From the NCBI GenBank assembly GCA_035264765.1, contig DATFPQ010000268.1:1-64000 (forward strand): a stretch of 64,000 nt of DNA, in the 5' to 3' direction. Origin of the DNA: DATFPQ01 sp035264765 (lineage in GTDB: Bacteria; Actinomycetota; Actinomycetes; Actinomycetales; Angustibacteraceae). The position numbers were made by a program, and so were the translations under genes. The notes under the pieces are model-generated. The model saw only the letters and a list, made by a program, of their open reading frames with translations. It did no database searches and was not told the origin of the DNA. Every line of letters begins with the position of its first letter. Positions within the stretch are counted from its first letter, which is position 1. Positions 59,200 to 64,000 of this stretch are shown here, one piece after another.

Positions 59200-59858
59200 A
59201 TGACCCGAGTGCTGGTGACCGCCTTCGAACCGTTCGGCGGCGAGAAGATCAACCCATCCCAGCAGGCGGCTCAGCGGCTTCTGGAGGGCCCGCGGATCGA
59301 GGGCGTCGAGCTCTCGGCCACACCTTCCTTCCGGTCGTGTTCGGGAAAGCCATCGACGCGCTCAAGGCGGCGATCGCCGAGCACGACCCGGAGCTGGTGG
59401 TCTGCGTCGGAGAGGCCGGCGGCCGGGTGGCCATCACGCCGGAGCGAGCTGCGGTGAACGTCAACGACGCACCGTTCCCGGACAACGCCGGCCAAGCGCC
59501 GGTGGACGAGCCCATCGTGGCCGGTGGGCCGGTGGCGTACCTGTCGACGTTGCCCATCGCGGACATCGTGAATGCGCTCCGCCGGGCGGGGATCCCGGCC
59601 GCCAAGAGCTCCACCGCCGAGAACTACGTATGCAACAACGTCTTCTACGGCCTGATGCACCACATCGCCACGGAGCGGCCGGACCTGTTGGGGGGCTTCG
59701 TCCACGTCCCCTACGTCCACGAGCAGGTCCTGAACCGCGTGGACCACCAGCCGAGCATGTCCCTGGACATGATCACCCAGGCGCTTCGGATCACGGTGGA
59801 GACGGCGGTCGCGGCGCTTCCGGCACACCGGTCCGAGCCGGCCAGCCTCGTGCAGTGA
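59200..59858 (+). pseudogene. pcp: Pyroglutamyl peptidase I, frameshifted
   Basis: Removes N-terminal pyroglutamate from peptides. The first 40 codons (MTRVLVTAFEPFGGEKINPS) and the rest (FGKAIDALKAA onward) are in different frames. At 59311-59330 the DNA reads CTCTCGGCCACACCTTCCTT; removing one AC pair restores ATFLPVVFGK, so a two-base duplication broke the gene. All catalytic residues remain: Glu in VCVGEAGGR, Cys in ENYVCNNVFYGLMHH and His in FVHVPYVHEQ. The break is recent or a sequencing error. It is the third gene of the DUF969-DUF979 operon. Confidence 0.88.
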
Positions 59859-59871
59859 CGCGAGGCTGGCC

Positions 59872-60387
59872 ATGGAGACCTGGGATGCGGTGCGCGCGCG
59901 GCGCAACGTTCGCGACTACACCGACCAGCCGATCCCTCGAGATCAGCTGGAGCGGATTCTGGAGGCCGGCCGACGCGCACCGTCGTCGAGAAACTGGCAG
60001 CCGTGGAACTTCGTGGTCGTGACCGACCCGACCCAGCTGATCGACCTGGCGAAGGTGTGGCAGCACGCTGCGCACGTCGCGCGGTCTGCGGCCACCGTCG
60101 CGCTCGTGGCCGCCGAGCCCGAGGACGGGATGCACCGTGACTGGCTGCAGTACGACCTCGGGCAGGCGACGGCGAACATGACGCTGACAGCGGCCGACCT
60201 CGACATCGGTTCGGGGCACTCGGCGGTGGCCGACCAGGAGCAGGCGCAGCGCGTGCTCGGCTTTCCGGACGGGTACTTCTGCGTCTACCTGTTGGCCCTG
60301 GGCTACCCGGCCGACCGGCCGCTGCGGCCGCTGCGGCGGCCGGACCGGCGGTCCTTCGAAGAGGTCGTGCACTGGGGTCGGTGGTAG
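59872..60387 (+). CDS. Nitroreductase family protein
   Basis: A 171-residue FMN-dependent reductase of the small nitroreductase group. The FMN-binding signature METWDAVRARRNVRDYTDQP with GRRAPSSRNWQPWNFVVV is at the N terminus, LTAADLDIGSG in the middle and CVYLLALGYPADRP at the end. The substrate is unknown. ATG 59872 is 13 bases after the pcp stop, so it may be cotranscribed with that operon. Confidence 0.9.
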   Translation: METWDAVRARRNVRDYTDQPIPRDQLERILEAGRRAPSSRNWQPWNFVVVTDPTQLIDLAKVWQHAAHVARSAATVALVAAEPEDGMHRDWLQYDLGQATANMTLTAADLDIGSGHSAVADQEQAQRVLGFPDGYFCVYLLALGYPADRPLRPLRRPDRRSFEEVVHWGRW

Positions 60388-60396
60388 GCACGTCGC

Positions 60397-60500
60397 TCAC
60401 GACGCCCTGATGGTGAAGGGCGCCGTGACGACGCGTCCGTCGGCGAGCCGGAACTGGGCCCACAGGCGGTAGGTGCCGGCCGGGCCGGCTGTGGGCCGGG
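60397..60500 (-). pseudogene. C-terminal remnant of a secreted beta-sandwich protein
   Basis: The minus strand encodes GPAGTYRLWAQFRLADGRVV, then TAPFTIRAS and a stop. This is the typical final beta-strand pair of secreted copper-/heavy-metal-type beta-sandwich domains in actinobacteria. Upstream a different frame encodes RMRAEDVPAHS, after which homology ends, so the gene is truncated and probably frameshifted. No start codon or signal sequence exists before the divergent region. The rest of 60388-60614 holds nothing recognisable. Confidence 0.5.
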
Positions 60501-60614
60501 ACGTCCTCCGCCCGCATCCGGGCAGCCGGGACTGCGACGCCTCCTCGGCGCCCTTCCGCCGACCTGCTCGCCGTTGCCGGGCGCGGAGCCCGTGACCGAC
60601 CCGGCCGACCTGCC

Positions 60615-61559
60615 TCAGGCGCGCGCAGCGACGTGCGCGGATCTGAGTCCGACGAGCGACACGAGCGCACTCGCGGCCAGCAGCCCCAGACCGAGCACGC
60701 CGAACGCGGACGTGATCAGGCCGACGTCGAGCGGCCCGCGCCCGCTGTACGTCTGCACCATCGTCCCGGCGATGACGCAGCCGTAGCCCGTGGCCCCGAG
60801 AGCCACCATCCGCAACCCGTGGCGCTCGCTGAATCCAGCCGCCATCGACAGGAGCGCCAGCGCCGGCAGGACCTGGATGGCGTGCAGGGTCACCGCGTGC
60901 GGCACTTTGAGTGCACCGGCGGCCCCGAACGTGTTGCCGCCCTCAGTGATCATCTGGACGCCGACGGCCTGACTCACCAGCATCAGCACGAGTCCGGTCC
61001 GAATGGCCCACGCCAGGGCCACGGGGGCGTCGAGGGCGAGGAACGACCGGACGGTGATGAAGACCGTCAGCAGCACCAGGACGGTGACCAGCGAGCCCAT
61101 CGCCGAGAACACGATCCCGTCGAAGGCCGTGTCGTTGTTGAAGTGGGAGGCGACGCCTCGCCACTTCTGCATGGACACCAGGAAGACCTCGGCGAGCGAC
61201 GCCACGGCGAAGGTCCCGATCACGAGCCAACCGACGGACTTCCTCGGCCGCAGGAAGGACATGAACCAGGACACCGTGGCGAGGGTGATCCCGAACGACA
61301 GCCCGAACACGACCGGCTTGCGCCAGGACACCGGACCCTCCCACGGCCCGCCGTCCACCAGGAAGACGCCGAGATGGAACAGCCCGCTGGCCAGGAGAAG
61401 GCCGGAACACACGTACGCGAAGCGCTGGTAGGACGCGGCCGGACGGAACCGGCCCAGTCGTATGAATTCCCGCACGGACTCGCTCAGGACGTCGCCGCTG
61501 CCATGCCGCCGATCGACCTCTGATCCACGGCCCTGCTGCGCGTGGCTTGGCTGGACCAT
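60615..61559 (-). CDS. Conserved polytopic membrane protein
   Basis: A 314-residue protein with a polar N terminus of about 45 residues and about eight membrane helices. Recognisable stretches are WRKPVVFGLSFGITLATVSW, MSFLRPRKSVGWL, AMGSLVTVLVLLTVFI, EGGNTFGAAGALKVPHAVTLHAIQ. The His pair in PHAVTLHAIQVLP within a helix could bind metal or haem. I recognise it as a widespread actinobacterial family but know no function. ATG 61559 has GAGGAG six bases upstream. The gene stands alone with 192 bases ahead of the DUF2231 stop. Confidence 0.75.
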   Translation of the reverse strand: MVQPSHAQQGRGSEVDRRHGSGDVLSESVREFIRLGRFRPAASYQRFAYVCSGLLLASGLFHLGVFLVDGGPWEGPVSWRKPVVFGLSFGITLATVSWFMSFLRPRKSVGWLVIGTFAVASLAEVFLVSMQKWRGVASHFNNDTAFDGIVFSAMGSLVTVLVLLTVFITVRSFLALDAPVALAWAIRTGLVLMLVSQAVGVQMITEGGNTFGAAGALKVPHAVTLHAIQVLPALALLSMAAGFSERHGLRMVALGATGYGCVIAGTMVQTYSGRGPLDVGLITSAFGVLGLGLLAASALVSLVGLRSAHVAARA

Positions 61560-61751
61560 GGTCGTCTCCTCGGGGTTGGCCGGCTCAGCGAAGGGCGTCG
61601 GCCCAGACCGAATCCCTCGGCTGCTGTCACGAGCTCGGTTCCGTGCACCTCCCTGGGGCCCACGCTAGGCCCCCGGAACAGCGCGTGGGGCGGTCCAGCA
61701 CGGCAGGCACCTGACACCGCGGACGGCTCCGGCGGCGGGAGCGGCTCACTC

Positions 61752-62333
61752 TTACGGGGTTGAGTCGCTCCCTTGCCCGGTCGTCCCTGACTGCATACCG
61801 ACGCCGTGCCGGAAGGCGATGTCGCCGCCGAGCCATCCGCTGATGCTCACGACGCTGAGGCCGATGGTTGCCAGCCTGCGGCCGAGTGGGCGCCGTCCGC
61901 GCTGCCGTAGCACCAGGGACCCGACGTACAGCAGAAGTGCGGCGTTGTTGAGCGCCGCGTGGACCGCGGTCTCGCGTCGGGCCTGACCGCGGGCGTCAAT
62001 AAACTGCACCACGCCGGTGACCGCGGCGGGCAGTGCCCCGACGACGCCGACTCGCAGCGCCGCGTCCGCGATCTGCTCGTCGCGCAGCTCGCTTGTCCGG
62101 ACGCTGCGCGAGTCGTACCAGCCCGAGGTGAGCCAGGCCCCGATGGGCCAGGCGACGACGACCGGGTGGAGCGGGTGGCCGAGCCACTCGTCGCCACGAA
62201 GCACGGTGGCGACCGGCCTGACGGGCGGCCGCTGCACGGCTGAGTGCACCGTGGCCTGGACCTTTTGCGACACCCGGTCCAGAAGGCTTCCGGCGCCTGG
62301 CAGGGCCTTGTCGATCAGTGCGGTGAGCTCCAT
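61752..62333 (-). CDS. DUF2231 family membrane protein
   Basis: A 193-residue protein with four helices. The DUF2231 signature is clear: DEWLGHPLHPVVVAWPIGAW (the GHPxHP motif, about residues 48-67), LPAAVTGVVQFID, AALNNAALLLYVGSLVLR, and a C-terminal GWLGGDIAFRHGVGM that in relatives contributes His ligands. These proteins resemble small di-haem or copper-binding membrane proteins; the ligands GHP-HP and RHG suggest metal or haem binding. ATG 62333. It follows the MoaD-like gene by 76 bases on the same strand. Confidence 0.88.
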   Translation of the reverse strand: MELTALIDKALPGAGSLLDRVSQKVQATVHSAVQRPPVRPVATVLRGDEWLGHPLHPVVVAWPIGAWLTSGWYDSRSVRTSELRDEQIADAALRVGVVGALPAAVTGVVQFIDARGQARRETAVHAALNNAALLLYVGSLVLRQRGRRPLGRRLATIGLSVVSISGWLGGDIAFRHGVGMQSGTTGQGSDSTP

Positions 62334-62409
62334 CTCGGTCTCCGTCTCGTCGGGACACAGGTGCGGCGGAGGACCAGGATGGTCCACCCGGGGTGGCTGT
62401 CGCTACGCA

Positions 62410-62727
62410 TCAGCCGCCGGCCATCGCACCGACCACCATGAAGGGCTCCTGACCCTGCACGACCTGCTCGGGAAGCGGCGTGTCCGGCGGCTGATGGGAC
62501 AGGTCCTCCTGGCAGGCGAAGAACCGCACGAACGGACGCCGCTGTGCCGTCGCCCGGTCGCGGATCGTTCCGAGCAGCATCGGGAAGGCTGCCTCGACGG
62601 CGTCGAGCACCGATCGTTGCGTGACCTCACCCGGGACGACGACGCGGACCTCGTCGTCGACCTTGGCCATCGCCCGCAGGTGTGCCGGCAGGATCACCCG
62701 CACCGAGCCGGTCATGGCGTCCGTCAT
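62410..62727 (-). CDS. MoaD/ThiS-like ubiquitin-fold small protein ending in Gly-Gly
   Basis: A 105-residue beta-grasp protein: [19 protein letters not shown], then a [20 protein letters not shown] helix, [21 protein letters not shown] and a C-terminal MVVGAMAGG. The terminal diglycine is the site that ThiF/MoeB-like enzymes adenylate in sulfur-carrier or ubiquitin-like modifiers. No E1-like or thiosulfate transferase gene is in the window. ATG 62727 overlaps the stop of the propeller gene at 62724, so the two are translationally coupled; this pairing suggests a shared process of unknown nature. Confidence 0.82.
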   Translation of the reverse strand: MTDAMTGSVRVILPAHLRAMAKVDDEVRVVVPGEVTQRSVLDAVEAAFPMLLGTIRDRATAQRRPFVRFFACQEDLSHQPPDTPLPEQVVQGQEPFMVVGAMAGG

Positions 62728-63839
62728 CGCAGGGTCTGCACTTCGACAGAGAGGACGGCCGGGAGGTCGCGGACGATCGGCGTCCAGGAGCTTCCGGAGT
62801 CGTTGGACGCGTAGACCTGGCCTCCGGTGGTGCCGAAGTAGACGCCGCAGGACTCGTGCTGGTCGACGGCCATCGCGTCCCGCAGCACGTTCACGTAGCA
62901 GTCGCGCTGTGGCAGGCCCGTGGTCAACGCCTCCCACTCGTTCCCACCGCTGCGGCTGCGGTAGACCCGAAGCTTGCCATCGGGCGGGAAGTGGTGGGAG
63001 TCACTGCTGATCGGGACGACGTAGACGGTCTCCGGCTCGTGTGCGTGCACGGCGATGGGGAACCCGAAGTCGGACGGAAGGTTGCCGCTGACCTCGTGCC
63101 AGCTGTCGCCGCCGTCGTCGCTGCGCATGACGTCCCAGTGCTTCTGCATGTAGAGGACGTCGGGGTTGGCCGGGTGCAGGTCGATGCGGTGCACGCAGTG
63201 ACCGACCTCGGAGTCCTGGTCGGGGATCTCACCAGAACGCAGGCCGCGGTTGATCGGCTGCCAGCTCTTGCCGCCGTCGGACGTCCGGAACGCGCCGGCC
63301 GCGGAGATCGCGACATAGAGCCGATCGGGGTCGGTGGGGTGCTCGAGCACGGTGTGCAGGCACATGCCGCCGGCGCCGGGCTGCCACTGCGGGCCGGTGT
63401 CGTGCTCGCGCAGCGCCGACAGCTCTGCCCACCCGACACCGCCGTCGGTGGACTTGAAGAGCGCCGCGTCCTCGACCCCGGCGTAGACGGTCTCCGCGTC
63501 GTGGATCGAGGGCTCGAGGTGCCAGACCCGGGTGAAGGCCCAGGGGCGCAGCGACCCGTCGTACCACTGGTGCTCGCCCGGGACCCCGTCGTAGCTGAAG
63601 TCGTTGCCCACGGGCTCCCAGGACGCCCCGCCGTCGTCCGAGCGCTGAATCACCTGGCCGAACCAGCCGCTGGTCTGCGAGGCGTAGACCCGGTCAGGAT
63701 TCAGCGGCGACCCCTTGACGTGGTACATCTCCCACCCCGGGAAGTGCGGGCCGTCCACCTTCCAGTCGGTCCGCCCCTCATCCGAGGTGAGGACGAAGGC
63801 GCCCTTGCGGGTCCCGACCAAGACGCGTGTGCCGCCCAT
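62724..63839 (-). CDS. Exo-alpha-sialidase/BNR-type beta-propeller protein
   Basis: A 371-residue cytoplasmic protein (no signal peptide) with about five BNR/Asp-box repeats such as [32 protein letters not shown] and SNDSGSSW, which mark propeller blades. The catalytic residues of true sialidases are not evident, so the family name is by fold only. His-rich segments ([18 protein letters not shown]) could bind metal. ATG 63839 has GGAGG six bases upstream. It is the first gene of a run with the ubiquitin-like protein and DUF2231. Confidence 0.87.
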   Translation of the reverse strand: MGGTRVLVGTRKGAFVLTSDEGRTDWKVDGPHFPGWEMYHVKGSPLNPDRVYASQTSGWFGQVIQRSDDGGASWEPVGNDFSYDGVPGEHQWYDGSLRPWAFTRVWHLEPSIHDAETVYAGVEDAALFKSTDGGVGWAELSALREHDTGPQWQPGAGGMCLHTVLEHPTDPDRLYVAISAAGAFRTSDGGKSWQPINRGLRSGEIPDQDSEVGHCVHRIDLHPANPDVLYMQKHWDVMRSDDGGDSWHEVSGNLPSDFGFPIAVHAHEPETVYVVPISSDSHHFPPDGKLRVYRSRSGGNEWEALTTGLPQRDCYVNVLRDAMAVDQHESCGVYFGTTGGQVYASNDSGSSWTPIVRDLPAVLSVEVQTLR

Positions 63840-64000
63840 GCGCTGTTCCTCCGTAGACCAGGTCGGCCGTGACGCTACTCGTCCGGCCCGACAACAAGGA
63901 CCCCCGAGCGAACGAAAAGTCATCGCTGCCCGGACGCCCGTCCACGAAGCCGACCCTCAGCCTGCTGGCGGGAACACGCCGTCGCGGGTGCTGCTGCGGA

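Noticed and set aside
62682..63872. 396-codon plus-strand frame
   Set aside because: Antisense of the BNR propeller gene; His/Val-rich without family features.
63957..64000. Possible C-terminal end of a minus-strand gene (RSSTRDGVFPPAG then TGA)
   Set aside because: Only 14 codons are in the window; nothing can distinguish it from chance.
1..64000. tRNA, rRNA, CRISPR arrays, insertion sequences and integrases
   Set aside because: No T-loop, repeat-spacer, transposase or integrase motif was recognised by eye; a tRNAscan and CRISPR search would settle this.

Overview
The window is about 72 % GC, has dense short-spaced genes, many GTG starts and frequent ATGA/GTGA stop-start overlaps, and encodes families typical of Actinomycetes (MSMEG_6728 family, SCO6745 family, DUF6766, DinB/DUF664, a ydaO riboswitch ahead of an NlpC/P60 wall hydrolase). 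It is chromosomal DNA of a high-GC actinobacterium; I cannot name a genus. I see no rRNA, tRNA, CRISPR array, insertion sequence, integrase or phage gene.

Layout. 0-13 kb: arginine deiminase, a GT2/GT-C pair, an atypical response regulator, a manganese catalase / microprotein / NRAMP operon, an alkaline-phosphatase-like membrane protein, a GT87 mannosyltransferase and an NlpC/P60 hydrolase under a c-di-AMP riboswitch. 13-18 kb: small stress-type proteins, a lipoprotein / microprotein / DUF6766 operon, then larB-larC running into a yybP-ykoY (Mn2+) riboswitch that precedes a TMEM165/GDT1 manganese exporter. 18-26 kb: housekeeping genes pheA, diacylglycerol-kinase-like lipid kinase and serS-HAD-SCO6745, then a two-domain DNA-binding/repair-like protein. 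26-31 kb: GH31 glycosidase, sugar/choline nucleotidyltransferase and a CDP-glycerol-type glycerophosphotransferase. 31-64 kb is more accessory: SelO, CPBP protease, a decayed esterase/propeller zone, a secreted FG-GAP phosphoesterase, an ECF42 sigma / YCII pair with its predicted promoter, an MFS pump with a SoxR-like box, a membrane spermidine-synthase-like protein, a penicillin-binding-type serine hydrolase, PadR, GH127, flavoenzymes, a GntR / DUF969 / DUF979 / pyroglutamyl-peptidase cluster with a frameshifted pcp, a nitroreductase, and a ubiquitin-like small protein overlapping a beta-propeller gene.

How it works together. Manganese is a recurring theme: import (NRAMP), use (Mn catalase) and riboswitch-controlled export (GDT1) lie within 11 kb. 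Nickel-pincer cofactor genes larB and larC lie directly upstream of the exporter, and the larC stop codon sits inside the riboswitch. Many genes start with a TANNNT-like -10 element 6-7 bases before a GTG, so leaderless transcription is probably common. The features most worth following are the Mn riboswitch overlapping larC, the endonuclease V-like plus EVE-like fusion at 24.6 kb, the ECF42 and SoxR-like promoters, and the Gly-Gly small protein/propeller pair at the right end.
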